Positions 1 through 8,670 of a stretch of 64,000 nt of DNA are shown in pieces (positions within the stretch are counted from its first letter, which is position 1; each line of letters starts with the position of its first letter). The DNA comes from Gilliamella sp. wkB178. Lineage in GTDB: Bacteria > Pseudomonadota > Gammaproteobacteria > Enterobacterales > Orbaceae. The translations under genes and the position numbers were made by a program. The stretch covers positions 124,001 through 188,000 of the forward strand of contig NZ_LZGK01000001.1 in NCBI RefSeq assembly GCF_001690705.1, written 5' to 3'. Under the pieces are notes generated by a model. The model was not told the DNA's origin and searched no databases. It was given only the letters and a program-made list of their open reading frames with translations.

Positions 1-281
1 TAAATTTACTCTTTTAATTATTAATAAATATAATTCCAGTAAATGAAAAATTAATTTACTGTTATTAACTTCAAATCGCCAAACTCTCAATGCTTCATAA
101 TCCTCATCGATAAGATATTTGTAGATCCTTCTATAGGTTAGTGCAATCAGTTTCGCCTTTAAAGTAATTGTGCAATATTATTATTTGGATGTTCAGGCGA
201 CCGAGGATTTCTTCCAATGAAACCCTCCGGCTCCCCGTTCCACTAGGCGTCGTGCGTAAAGGAAAATGTTTGATTGTGTAT
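1..281. other. AT-rich stretch without a recognisable gene
   Basis: No convincing gene is visible. On the minus strand a short open stretch (roughly 60-150) translates to a polar, gene-like peptide without a start, so a decayed gene fragment is possible, but I cannot name a family. Confidence 0.4.
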
Positions 282-1571
282 TTATGATTTTAAATTTTTA
301 CCTTTTGTCGTAATTCGACTTGTACCTAATGGAAATTCAATTTTTTCAGCACTTTTTATCAGAGTTGATGCCAATTGTTCTGCTGGATGTTGTATATCAT
401 CTAAATTTTTACGCTTATCTGTTTCATCAAACAAACCTTTAGTCATAGCTTTAATTAGTTCTTCTGGAATCTGTCCCTCTTTTTTATCATTCCATTCTAG
501 ACACATTTCAATTGTTAAATCCGCTCGGCTTAAATCTCGAGAGAATTTTTGATAATCTAGCTCTATATTTGCTAGTCTATTTCCTTGTGCATTAAACCAA
601 CGTATTAAATAGATAGCACTTGAAATGGTTAATAACGTAAATATAAATATTCTTGCAAATATAAGCCATTGTTCCACCGTAAAATTGACTGCAGTAAGAT
701 CAGTTTTTAGCATAGATATATAACTGAAGAAAGCAAATACACCTGAAAAAATTAGCAATATTACACTTAACGCCGATGCATTGTAATAGTTTTTATTTAC
801 TGATGGTGAAAAACTAAATTTTTCAGCTTTATCTTTTACTGAATCTAAAACATCTTTGGTTGTTTTTCGTCTTGCGGTTGTATTATCAAGATCAATTATT
901 TTTTGTTCTCTTTTTTCTAAAGCAGCTAATTTTTCTTTATAATCCTGATTTAATTTATTTTTTAAATTGGTTATTTCATCTTCTAAGTTTGCTTTTTTAC
1001 TACTAAATTCTTTTTCTTGTTCAGAAATAAAAGCTTTTTTATCATTAATTAATTGATTAACATTCTCATGATGTTTCTGAATTAGATCAGTATTCAACGC
1101 TTCAAGTTGTGATATAAGGCTATGATGTGATGATAATAAATTCGAAACATTATCTAATTTCAATTCTGGAGAAGCGTTTTTAAGTAAATTACTATGTAGC
1201 CTTATACTTAACATTATAGCTTCATCACTTAACGGTTCACGGTTATAGCTCGCACCATTTATAGACTCTATCCCAAAGTGATCAACAAAAGAATTAGTAT
1301 CTCTCTTATAAATAATCTCAAATTGATTGCTTTTTACTAATTTTATTTCATTAATACTTTCAGATTTTAACTTCTTCAACTCAATAATAATAGGTAAAGT
1401 ACAACCCCCTTTTTCATTGAAATCTGCTTTTGTTAAAGTAAAGTATCTACCTTCAACAGTAATAGACACTTCGCCATTTTTGTTAAAAAAACCTTCTTTA
1501 TAGAGATCTTCAATAAGACATTTAATGAGATGAGAATCATTAACTCGAGGTATAGAAATGAATTGAGACAT
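282..1571 (-). CDS. Coiled-coil protein with two transmembrane segments, function unknown
   Basis: About 429 residues. I chose the ATG at 1571 because AGGA lies just before it; the longer frame would begin at a TTG seven codons upstream. The N-terminal third is a soluble domain of unknown type. The middle (about 150-240) is Lys/Glu/Gln-rich with heptad character and should form a long coiled coil. Two hydrophobic stretches follow (about 270-292 and 306-332), then a charged C-terminal tail. The likely topology is two cytoplasmic ends tied to the inner membrane. I do not recognise the family. It sits next to an Rpn-type remnant and a transposase-like gene, so an accessory, possibly transferred, origin is plausible. 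Nothing visible supports a catalytic role. Confidence 0.7.
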   Translation of the reverse strand: MSQFISIPRVNDSHLIKCLIEDLYKEGFFNKNGEVSITVEGRYFTLTKADFNEKGGCTLPIIIELKKLKSESINEIKLVKSNQFEIIYKRDTNSFVDHFGIESINGASYNREPLSDEAIMLSIRLHSNLLKNASPELKLDNVSNLLSSHHSLISQLEALNTDLIQKHHENVNQLINDKKAFISEQEKEFSSKKANLEDEITNLKNKLNQDYKEKLAALEKREQKIIDLDNTTARRKTTKDVLDSVKDKAEKFSFSPSVNKNYYNASALSVILLIFSGVFAFFSYISMLKTDLTAVNFTVEQWLIFARIFIFTLLTISSAIYLIRWFNAQGNRLANIELDYQKFSRDLSRADLTIEMCLEWNDKKEGQIPEELIKAMTKGLFDETDKRKNLDDIQHPAEQLASTLIKSAEKIEFPLGTSRITTKGKNLKS

Positions 1572-1621
1572 ATATTTTCCTATTTTATTCAAAGTATCTA
1601 TATCTAATGTTGTTACTATTT

Positions 1622-1810
1622 TTAACTAACAAGCTTTTCAACCTTTTTAACCGACAAATCCATAATCTTAGCAATATCTTCAATTGATACACCTTTATCA
1701 AGTAATACATTTGCTGTAGCTAGCTTTAGTTTTCCCGACCACTCAAAACACAATATAACATATTCTATATATACTGGGCAGTTGTTGAGCAAACAATTCC
1801 AACAGTTCAC
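1622..1810 (-). pseudogene. C-terminal remnant of Rpn-family nuclease / putative transposase
   Basis: The last 35 or so residues (LKLATANVLLDKGVSIEDI and the following KVEKL) look like the C-terminal helix-turn motif typical of Rpn (PD-(D/E)XK, YhgA-like) recombination-promoting nucleases, where a phrase such as 'LL.G.S.E.IA..TGLS..EIE.L' closes the protein. The catalytic N-terminal domain is absent, and the first 25 residues are Cys-rich and unrelated. Family members are usually around 300 residues, so this is a fragment. It lies directly upstream of, and divergent to, the transposase-like gene at 1874, whose arrival may have caused the truncation. Confidence 0.5.
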
Positions 1811-1873
1811 TTTTTAGGTTATATTGGTTGTTAATTGTATTGCGGAGTCTATACCGTTATAAGGAGCGTAACG

Positions 1874-2626
1874 ATGTATCATGCTATTTTACCCAGTGAG
1901 CAACATCCTGCTGCCGAGCGATTTTTAAAGCAGTTGCCAGAATTAGTTGCAGCCAGTCCGTTATGCCGTCGCCTTAAGCCGCTTTCATTACTGATTGATA
2001 TTGCCCCATTCACCTTAACCGCTCAGCCCCACAGTTTTATTGCTGCTCAGTTTGATCTGTCGCCGCGAGCAGCTCGTAGGCGCGATAACGTTATTCGGCA
2101 ATTGCTGGCACAGCATCAACCTGAACTTTATCAAGCGGTACTCGACCTTGCACAAACCGTCCCTGACGAGGTTAGTCAGCAAGCGCAAGCGTTTAAGTCA
2201 TGGCTCACGGAGTTACTTACTACATCGGTCATGGTTTGCGATTATTGTGGATCACTTAGCACTGTGCGTATTGGTCACCGCCTTAACTTTCGGTGCCGTG
2301 GCTGCCGACGGACGTTTAATCCGCTAAAAAAATATCAACTGCATCAGTTATCTCATTGCGAGTTGTGGTTGCCTTTTGTGGATTTATTGCTACAAGGCGA
2401 GACCTGTAAAACCGCCAATCGGCAATTGGGTATTAATACCAATACCGCCGCTAAATGGCAGTCCTATTTTTTGTGGATAATGGAGCAACAAGGATTTTCC
2501 CTGTTGGCGAATTATTGCCGAGTAAAGCGGCGCCAACGTTGCCGGCAAATCTGGTTAGATGTTAAAGCCGGAGCAACATTTTTGCCCGCCGTTGCCTCAC
2601 GTTTTAGACATAAGTCACATTTCTGA
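1874..2626 (+). CDS. Zinc-ribbon IS1/DUF746-like transposase-related protein, probably truncated
   Basis: About 250 residues from the ATG at 1874, which has AAGGAG eight bases upstream; a longer frame from 1835 lacks such a site. A four-cysteine zinc ribbon (CDYCGS, then FRCRGCRRTFNP, roughly residues 122-150) followed by a helix-turn-helix-like segment (KTANRQLGINTNTAAKWQSY) matches the N-terminal DNA-binding half of IS1/IS1595-type transposases and DUF746 proteins. The DDE catalytic domain is not present. The last residues (FRHKSHF) fall inside a repeat found again at 4575, so the end is probably a recombination or decay junction. GC content is clearly above that of the neighbours, which suggests transfer. 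Confidence 0.6.
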   Translation: MYHAILPSEQHPAAERFLKQLPELVAASPLCRRLKPLSLLIDIAPFTLTAQPHSFIAAQFDLSPRAARRRDNVIRQLLAQHQPELYQAVLDLAQTVPDEVSQQAQAFKSWLTELLTTSVMVCDYCGSLSTVRIGHRLNFRCRGCRRTFNPLKKYQLHQLSHCELWLPFVDLLLQGETCKTANRQLGINTNTAAKWQSYFLWIMEQQGFSLLANYCRVKRRQRCRQIWLDVKAGATFLPAVASRFRHKSHF

Positions 2627-2690
2627 TTCATAGCGCTGTAAAAACTGTTGCGGAGTCTATGCCATTTCAATAAGCATGTTGAATTTAAAG
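2597..2690 (+). repeat. Direct repeat, copy A (3' end of the transposase-like unit)
   Basis: About 80 bases around GTCACATTTCTGAT, AGCGCTGTAAAAAC and TTGCGGAGTCTATGC recur at 4575-4660 with few differences. TTGCGGAGTCTAT alone also occurs upstream of the transposase-like gene, at about 1842. The gene is thus bracketed by the same short word in the same orientation. Confidence 0.7.
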
Positions 2691-2850
2691 CGCGTGGCAA
2701 CATTTATCACTATTGAGGTATTGTTAAAAGCTTGCTGCAAACCAGTGATGGTCAGCAGATTGTTGGTACTGGTTGCAATGGAAGAATTACCCTTATCTTC
2801 TAATTGGTTAATTATTATTTAGAGGGGCCATACATTAAAATGTGCGGCTC
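2627..2850. other. Intergenic stretch, possible gene debris
   Basis: After the repeat, frame 2717-2800 reads as a short open peptide ending ...GTGCNGRITLIF and stop, with no start codon. It could be the tail of a lost gene. A hairpin (arms GGGGCC/GGCTCC with inner ACAT/ATGT) overlaps the lplA stop at 2823-2851 but has no clear T-run. Confidence 0.3.
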
Positions 2851-3861
2851 CTAGTTAATTTGATTAGATAGCCATTGAATAAATGGTGTTAATTTATCGT
2901 TCTCCTCAGCGTGAGTTAAAATGGCATTATATTTTTGGTTTATTGCATCTGCTTGATATCGGCATTGTAGCAGTAGGTTTTTTATTTTATCTATGTCTTG
3001 AATATTAAACTGCGAAATGGACAAATCGACGTCATCAATAATACCGCGATTGATTTTTAATTGACCTTTTATTTCATGTTCTAAAATCTTATCTTCCAAA
3101 ATATGCATGAACGGCGGAGTAGCGCCAAAGTTCCATTCCCAAGATGTTTGCTTATTTAAATTAGCTAATTTTGATTCAGATATGTTATCTAATTTAGTAA
3201 CATTGGCAATGCTAAAATAATTTTGCAAATGTGAAACTAATTTAGTCAAGATATAAGCTACAGATAGATTTGGCATGGCGTCACTAATGTTAGCTACAGA
3301 AGTACGTGTAGAGGTGATCCCTTTAATAATTAAGTTATGATTATTAGGTTGTAGAGATTTGCGTAATTTAGTTAGATCAGAGCTAACTAACAACGAAGCA
3401 TGATGGAGCCCTTTGGTGGTGGTTTCTTGATATGCAGATCCGGATATCTTACATAACTTGCCGTTTATTTTTAATAAAATATCATTACGCTCATTCACAT
3501 AAGTATCTAATCCAAGCGAAAGCAATAGTTGATTCACTTGTTGCGTAATAGTATTCCTATTATAAATTGGTTTGTAAGCCATAAAGGTAAAATTAATATT
3601 GCCATTATCATTAAAAACGGTACCTCCGCCACTGTGGCGCCTCAAAACGGGAATGTTATGTGCAACGGTGTAATTTAAATTTGCTTCAAGCCAAGGGTTT
3701 TGTGCCCGGCCAATCACAACACAATCGCTATTTTGCCATATTAAAATAATCTGCTGATTTGGTTTAAGGTTTTCAAATAAACTATTTTCTAATGCTAAGT
3801 TATGGTAGGGATCAACAGATTTTATTAGCAGTATGCTTGACTGAGGTTTATCATTATTCAT
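2851..3861 (-). CDS. lplA: Lipoate-protein ligase A
   Basis: 336 residues, almost the length of E. coli LplA (338). The enzyme activates free lipoate with ATP and transfers it to the lysine of lipoyl domains of 2-oxoacid dehydrogenases and GcvH in the cytoplasm. Visible family marks are the RRHSGGGTVF loop at 74-83, the KISGSA motif with the lipoyl-AMP lysine at about 138, and the C-terminal small domain with WEWNFGATPPF. No partner gene is adjacent; it stands alone between mobile debris and the DUF6506 gene. It lets the cell salvage lipoate from its surroundings. Confidence 0.95.
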   Translation of the reverse strand: MNNDKPQSSILLIKSVDPYHNLALENSLFENLKPNQQIILIWQNSDCVVIGRAQNPWLEANLNYTVAHNIPVLRRHSGGGTVFNDNGNINFTFMAYKPIYNRNTITQQVNQLLLSLGLDTYVNERNDILLKINGKLCKISGSAYQETTTKGLHHASLLVSSDLTKLRKSLQPNNHNLIIKGITSTRTSVANISDAMPNLSVAYILTKLVSHLQNYFSIANVTKLDNISESKLANLNKQTSWEWNFGATPPFMHILEDKILEHEIKGQLKINRGIIDDVDLSISQFNIQDIDKIKNLLLQCRYQADAINQKYNAILTHAEENDKLTPFIQWLSNQIN

Positions 3862-4225
3862 ATTTAATCTTCCAAGTATAACAAAAGCTAGTTTGTTGCA
3901 TTATTTTCTAGTTATTTATTCAAGCTAACATCGCTAATAGTATTAAAAAATAATAAATAAGTCATGTTAATATTTATCTAACTATATCATATTAAAAAGG
4001 AATATTTATTATCCAACTATCAATAAATTATCAATAATTTATGTTTATAAAATAGACAAATTCATTACTCAACATCTATTTAATAACTTGACAAAAGTAT
4101 TCATAATGCCAGATAGTGAAAGGATAATTAACGAACAAGATTTCAGCCCTTTATATTTTATTTATATTGGAATGGGAGAGTACTGCAAATAAGTAAACAC
4201 CTAACTTATAATTGAAGGAGGAACT
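3862..4225. other. AT-rich divergent intergenic region
   Basis: 364 bases between lplA (minus) and the DUF6506 gene (plus). One promoter-like pair is visible (TTGACA at 4088-4093, 18 bases, GATAGT at 4112-4117) reading towards the downstream gene. The rest is AT-rich with no gene or clear structure. Confidence 0.4.
4088..4117 (+). promoter_or_regulatory. Possible sigma70 promoter for the DUF6506 gene
   Basis: A perfect -35 (TTGACA) is followed after 18 bases by GATAGT, which matches the -10 consensus at four of six positions. It lies about 110 bases before the start codon. Judged by eye only. Confidence 0.35.
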
Positions 4226-4522
4226 ATGAAAGCTTGCTTTATTTTTTTAACACCAGATAAAGAAGGTCCGGTAGTTGACCAAGAAATGAACACGTTATCA
4301 ATAACAATGAGAGTTTGTTCCGCAACAAGTTATAAAAATGCAATTGAAATTGCTAAAAGGGTTGTTAATGATGGTGTCGAAGTAATAGAGCTCTGTGGCG
4401 GATTTGGCGTTCATGGCGTGTCAATGCTTAAACAAGCTTTACCCGATAATATTCTGATTGGCGTAGTTAGATTTGACAACCATCCAGGTCTAAATTTTGT
4501 GAGTGGCGATACGCTTTTCTAA
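4226..4522 (+). CDS. DUF6506 family protein
   Basis: 98 residues with a strong ribosome-binding site (GAAGGAGG) six bases before the ATG. The sequence (MKACFIFL at the start, GVEVIELCGGFGVHG in the middle) matches the small DUF6506 family of unknown function. A cysteine followed by GGFG in a predicted strand-loop is the most conserved-looking part. It has no operon partner: lplA is divergent and a repeat remnant follows. I know of no experimentally supported role. Confidence 0.75.
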   Translation: MKACFIFLTPDKEGPVVDQEMNTLSITMRVCSATSYKNAIEIAKRVVNDGVEVIELCGGFGVHGVSMLKQALPDNILIGVVRFDNHPGLNFVSGDTLF

Positions 4523-4574
4523 TCTTATTATAATTTTATACATTAATGCCTATATTGATTAGGTAGGCATTATT

Positions 4575-4660
4575 TGTATTAGTCTTAGTCACATTTCTGA
4601 TTTATAGCGCTGTAAAAACGGTTGCGGAGTCTATGCTGTTTCAATAAGAATGCTGAATGA
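4575..4660 (+). repeat. Direct repeat, copy B (solo tail of the transposase-like unit)
   Basis: Second copy of the approximately 80-base element that ends the transposase-like gene at 2597-2690, with GTCACATTTCTGAT and TTGCGGAGTCTATGC again in the same order and orientation. No coding part precedes it here, so it looks like a leftover end. A diverged TTGCGGATTCTGG follows at about 4711. Confidence 0.7.
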
Positions 4661-4787
4661 TTTATTGCGCCAATAATAGCCAAGTTATTTTAAAAGTAGT
4701 TCAACAAAGCTATTGCGGATTCTGGCTAATATGCGGGGTGGTTTATGTAACTAAACAAAATGTGATAGTTTATTTCTTTATAATTAT

Positions 4788-6875
4788 TTAAGAGTTAAAT
4801 AAAACTCTTTCTATGCTATCGATATTATTGGCTTTTAATAAGTCATTTAATTTTTGTTCGTTAGTTAACAAAACATTTAATTGCTCTAACAATTTTATAT
4901 GGCTGGCGGTTTTTTCTGGTACCAGCAGAAAAATTATTGATGCCGCAGCCGATTTTTGACCAATCTTAAAGGGGATTGGTTTCGTTACTTTTAATAATGA
5001 TAAATAGGGTAGATGCTGATTATCTATAGGTGAGGCATGCAGTAGCACAATATTGGGAGTAAGGTACATATACATACCAAATTTATTAATATTCTCTTTT
5101 ATCTCTTGTAAATAATTTGTTTTAATCAAACCGCGTTTAATTAGGGGTTGACCAACAAGATCAATGGCTTTATGCCAATTTAATTGTGAACGCGATATGC
5201 CAATATTGCCATGTAGGCTTTGTTCTAATGTGAGATTTTCTTTTATCGGTAATCCGATTAGCGCCACGTTTTGGCGGATAATATTATCAAATTTGACGCG
5301 AATATTGGAACGCAGATGCTTAGGAATATAAGGATCAATTTCATTCATCAATGCATTAACCATGATTGGTAACTGTGATTCATAATCACGATTTTCCAAT
5401 AGTTGCCTTATGGTAAGTTGTTCATGATTTGTTAAAATGGGTTTTACTTTTATTACAGGCACTTTTTTATTTTCGATATCGGGAAGATTAGTTGTAGTAA
5501 TAATTAATTCAATCTGCTTTGGGTAATCCCCTTGTTTATATTCTTGTAAGGTCTTTAAGTGAATAATCAATGGGATAACGGTTAATTTTCGCAATTTTTG
5601 TTCTAATATTGAGGTAACCGAAACACCGTCCTCAGAAATCAGTAAAATATTTTTTTCTTTGGTTTCTTTATTTTTATTGATCCAGGCAGCGAAAGTCATG
5701 GCAATATAACCAAGCTCATGGTTAGTAAATTGAAAATGGTACTCAGCTTCGATAATCGTTACAACGCGTTTAGTGATGCTAAAAATTTGTGGGTATAGTT
5801 GCTCTATATCATCAAGGAGTAAATTCTCGATATTAATATTAAATAATCCGCGCCGAATCGCCGGTTTTAAATGCATAAATAGTTGCCGTTGTAGCCCTAT
5901 CTTGTCAATAAAATAAACGCCAGCTAAACGCTGAAATTCGGCAATAAGCATTCTTATATGTCTAATTAAATTACTATCTTGTTGGCTGATCTTTTCATCA
6001 GAATGAAAGCTTTTAAGGATCGACAATAATAAACTAACAAATAAAATTTCATTATCAGGCAGCTGTATGTCAAGGTTAATGCGCAAGGTTTTTTGCACTA
6101 ACTTGGCTGTATACCACTCGGAAGTGAACCATAAATAATTTTGTTGTTGTTGATTAAATACAATATTTTGTTTGTTATTAATAACATGTAGCAGGGTAAT
6201 TAATAACATATAGCAAAGTAATTGCCGATCTTTATCAGTAAAATGCCTTTTTAAACTTGTTTCTACTGCCAAGATGACATTATTTATCTCCTCAATGATG
6301 GTAGAAATATCCTGTATGTTACTTTGATTGTATGTATCTAAAATCAGTTGATAAATAAAGTTACTTTTAAATTTAAAGTGCATTTGAATAATTTGTAAGG
6401 CTAAAAAACGTTGTTTTAATACATCAGTAGTTAGGCAATATCCTTGTTTCTTTTTAAAAGTAATAATTCCATGATATTTTTGATTGATTATATTGATGTC
6501 ATTTAATGTTGTGTTGCGACTAACGCGATTAATTTGATTTAAATCATCCACGAATACCGGTTTATTGGTTAAGATTAGATACATTAAAATTTGATCCATC
6601 CGTTCGTTACTTTTTAATTCATAGTGGTGAGTGGAAATAAGATCGAGTTGATCAAGGATCTTTGTTACCTCATGATCAAGTAAAGTTAATCCTTGTGAAC
6701 GGCTGTTATCTATTTTGCGGAAATTATTTTTTGTTAACCAATCATTCATTGTTTCCAACCGATAATAAAAATGCCGGCGAGTAATAGAAATCTGGTTACA
6801 AAGTTGGTTAATCGATATATTTGGATTGATTGCTATCGTTTTGATAATTTTGACAGAAATATAATCTAATCGCAT
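4788..6875 (-). CDS. PRD-domain transcriptional regulator with EIIB-like and EIIA domains (BglG/LicR/MtlR type)
   Basis: 695 residues, the usual length of multidomain PRD activators. The order is an N-terminal helix-turn-helix (about 1-60) and a second one (about 75-160), two PTS regulation domains (about 170-390), an EIIB-like domain (from about 415) and a C-terminal EIIA domain (about 540-690). The EIIA histidine is seen in LLHASPI (His613). The EIIB-like segment reads ILLISEDGVSVTS, where the phosphocysteine of active EIIB domains is missing. It is the last gene of the PTS operon, about 60 bases after ulaG, and should sense PTS phosphorylation to control that operon. Streptococcal ula operons also use a BglG-type UlaR, whereas E. 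coli uses a DeoR-type repressor. Confidence 0.85.
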   Translation of the reverse strand: MRLDYISVKIIKTIAINPNISINQLCNQISITRRHFYYRLETMNDWLTKNNFRKIDNSRSQGLTLLDHEVTKILDQLDLISTHHYELKSNERMDQILMYLILTNKPVFVDDLNQINRVSRNTTLNDINIINQKYHGIITFKKKQGYCLTTDVLKQRFLALQIIQMHFKFKSNFIYQLILDTYNQSNIQDISTIIEEINNVILAVETSLKRHFTDKDRQLLCYMLLITLLHVINNKQNIVFNQQQQNYLWFTSEWYTAKLVQKTLRINLDIQLPDNEILFVSLLLSILKSFHSDEKISQQDSNLIRHIRMLIAEFQRLAGVYFIDKIGLQRQLFMHLKPAIRRGLFNINIENLLLDDIEQLYPQIFSITKRVVTIIEAEYHFQFTNHELGYIAMTFAAWINKNKETKEKNILLISEDGVSVTSILEQKLRKLTVIPLIIHLKTLQEYKQGDYPKQIELIITTTNLPDIENKKVPVIKVKPILTNHEQLTIRQLLENRDYESQLPIMVNALMNEIDPYIPKHLRSNIRVKFDNIIRQNVALIGLPIKENLTLEQSLHGNIGISRSQLNWHKAIDLVGQPLIKRGLIKTNYLQEIKENINKFGMYMYLTPNIVLLHASPIDNQHLPYLSLLKVTKPIPFKIGQKSAAASIIFLLVPEKTASHIKLLEQLNVLLTNEQKLNDLLKANNIDSIERVLFNS

Positions 6876-6894
6876 AGCTTTCCTTGGTTGTGTT

Positions 6895-6927
6895 GTTTAA
6901 ACCATCTGAATATCAGATGGTTTAAAC
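6895..6927 (-). terminator. Perfect 15-bp hairpin between ulaG and the PRD regulator
   Basis: GTTTAAACCATCTGA, a 3-base loop, then its exact reverse complement. It begins about 10 bases after the ulaG stop and ends about 20 bases before the regulator start. There is no T-run, so it may be a processing or stability hairpin, an operator, or an attenuator setting the regulator's level, rather than a classical terminator. Confidence 0.5.
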
Positions 6928-6936
6928 ATTATAATG

Positions 6937-8001
6937 CTATAAAAATGCAGGATAAGGAACATTTGTTTCGTGTTCAAAGATATCAGGGAAACCTCTTGGG
7001 AACTGATAAACCATGTTGTCTTTATCTTGAGGGTAGGTAAATTTACCACCAGGTTGCCAAATAAATGGTTTAAATTTATATTGTAATCGGTATTTACGCA
7101 TCTCATATAGCGCTAGGATTTCATTTGGATCAGCTAACATATTACACCAGATATCATGGTGAATCGGGATTACTACTTTACATTGTAAGGCTTCACCCAT
7201 ACGTAAAATATCAATAGAGGTTAGTTTATCAACTATGCCAATAGGATTTTCACCAAACGAACCAAATGCAACGTCAATATCGTGTTGCTTACCATGTTTA
7301 GCAAATAAATTACTGTAATGCGAATCACCAGAGTGATAAATGTTGCCGCCAGGAGTTTTAATTAAATAGTTGACTGAGCGCAAATCCATATTAGGGATTT
7401 GGTTAGGTTCATTTAACGGTTTTGGCGGTTCAGTAATTAATACAGTTCGATCGAAAGATTCTAAAACTTCTATTTCAATATCTTTGATTTTTATATTATC
7501 GCCAGGTTTAACTACAATACAGCGAGATTCTGGCACTCCCCAATCCATCCATAAATCAACACAAGCTTGAGGACCAATAAAAGGTACATCAGTTGCGCAA
7601 TTTTGCATAACAGCGGCAGCTACATTAATATCAATATGATCAGAATGAAAATGAGTTGCCATAATAGCATCCACATTTTTGATAGCAAAAGGATCCATAA
7701 CAAAAGGTACATTTCTCAAATTCGGTTGCGCAATTCTTGAACCACTCATCCGAGCCATTTGATGTGTAGCTTTCATTGGTGGTAGATGTTTAGTTTTTTT
7801 GCCGGTTCCACACCAAAGATCGATACATAAATTAGTATTACCGGGCGTCTTAATCCATAAACCAACACAACCGAGCCACCACATTGCCACAGAATTGGCT
7901 AAAACTTGTTCTGCATCGATCTCATCATTTAACCAAGTGCCCCATTCAGGGCAATTACCTAATATCCAAGATTCACGTGTAATATTATCTAGCTTACTCA
8001 T
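6937..8001 (-). CDS. ulaG: L-ascorbate-6-phosphate lactonase
   Basis: 354 residues, the same length as E. coli UlaG. The cytoplasmic metallo-beta-lactamase-fold enzyme opens L-ascorbate-6-phosphate to 3-keto-L-gulonate-6-phosphate. The metal motif HFHSDH is at 117-122 (His117, His119, Asp121, His122), with further metal or substrate residues in YHSGDSHYS and IPIHHDIW. It follows the decarboxylase gene with about 20 bases between and precedes the PRD regulator. Its presence is the best evidence that the upstream PTS imports ascorbate. Confidence 0.93.
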   Translation of the reverse strand: MSKLDNITRESWILGNCPEWGTWLNDEIDAEQVLANSVAMWWLGCVGLWIKTPGNTNLCIDLWCGTGKKTKHLPPMKATHQMARMSGSRIAQPNLRNVPFVMDPFAIKNVDAIMATHFHSDHIDINVAAAVMQNCATDVPFIGPQACVDLWMDWGVPESRCIVVKPGDNIKIKDIEIEVLESFDRTVLITEPPKPLNEPNQIPNMDLRSVNYLIKTPGGNIYHSGDSHYSNLFAKHGKQHDIDVAFGSFGENPIGIVDKLTSIDILRMGEALQCKVVIPIHHDIWCNMLADPNEILALYEMRKYRLQYKFKPFIWQPGGKFTYPQDKDNMVYQFPRGFPDIFEHETNVPYPAFL

Positions 8002-8022
8002 AACAAATCCTCTATTTCATGT

Positions 8023-8652
8023 TTAACTATCAGCAATAATGCGTAACGCTTTAGTTGTAGCTATAGGATCTTCAGCTTTAAGAATGGTTCCACCAATAAT
8101 CACCACCTCTGGTTTTAGCTGTGTTTTTATTTCTGGTAAGGTAGTTAAATTGATACCGCCAGCTAGTGCGATAGGTAGTTGAGTTATTGTTTTGATATCA
8201 ATAAATTCTTTAAAAGCTTCATTAAGGCTATCACCACAATCCGAATTTTTATGTACACAAATCATTTGCGCACCTAAATTTTTTAATTGCAAACTTCGTT
8301 CTTGATAATTGGTTACTGATTGCATATCAAAAACGACCTGTGCATGGTGTTTTTGGGCGATATTAAGTACTTTTGTAATAGCGGTATCGGTTGCTACCGC
8401 TAACATAGAGTAATAATCGGCTTTCACGTTGGCCATTAATGTGGCTTCACGTTCAGGGCCGTCAATAATTTTCATATCAACAAATATTGGTTTATTAGGT
8501 GTTATTGAACGAATTTTTTCAATAATCTGCACCCCGGCTAATTTTAATAGTGAGGTGCCAATTTCAATAATATCAACATTGTCACCTACCATTTTAACCA
8601 TGTTTAGGGCTTGTTCTTCATCTAATAAATCAAGCGCTAATTGTATTTTCAT
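8023..8652 (-). CDS. ulaD: 3-keto-L-gulonate-6-phosphate decarboxylase / hexulose-6-phosphate synthase family (UlaD-like)
   Basis: 209 residues, a single TIM barrel of the orotidine-5'-phosphate decarboxylase suprafamily. The signature DxKxxD is at Asp59, Lys61, Asp64. Position in a ula operon argues for decarboxylation of 3-keto-L-gulonate-6-phosphate to L-xylulose-5-phosphate. However, several stretches (ALDLLD, VVFDM, CVHKNSD, ALAGGINLTTLPE) look more like hexulose-6-phosphate synthase: Asp-Met replaces the Glu-Leu of E. coli UlaD and a lysine stands where UlaD has its active-site arginine (YHRSRD). The substrate is therefore less certain than the family. No 6-phospho-3-hexuloisomerase gene is adjacent. 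Confidence 0.8.
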   Translation of the reverse strand: MKIQLALDLLDEEQALNMVKMVGDNVDIIEIGTSLLKLAGVQIIEKIRSITPNKPIFVDMKIIDGPEREATLMANVKADYYSMLAVATDTAITKVLNIAQKHHAQVVFDMQSVTNYQERSLQLKNLGAQMICVHKNSDCGDSLNEAFKEFIDIKTITQLPIALAGGINLTTLPEIKTQLKPEVVIIGGTILKAEDPIATTKALRIIADS

Positions 8653-8670
8653 ATCATTTCTCTACTTTAA

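Noticed and set aside
2823-2851. Hairpin at the end of lplA as a terminator
   Set aside because: Pairing is fair, but there is no T-run on either strand and it overlaps the stop codon region.
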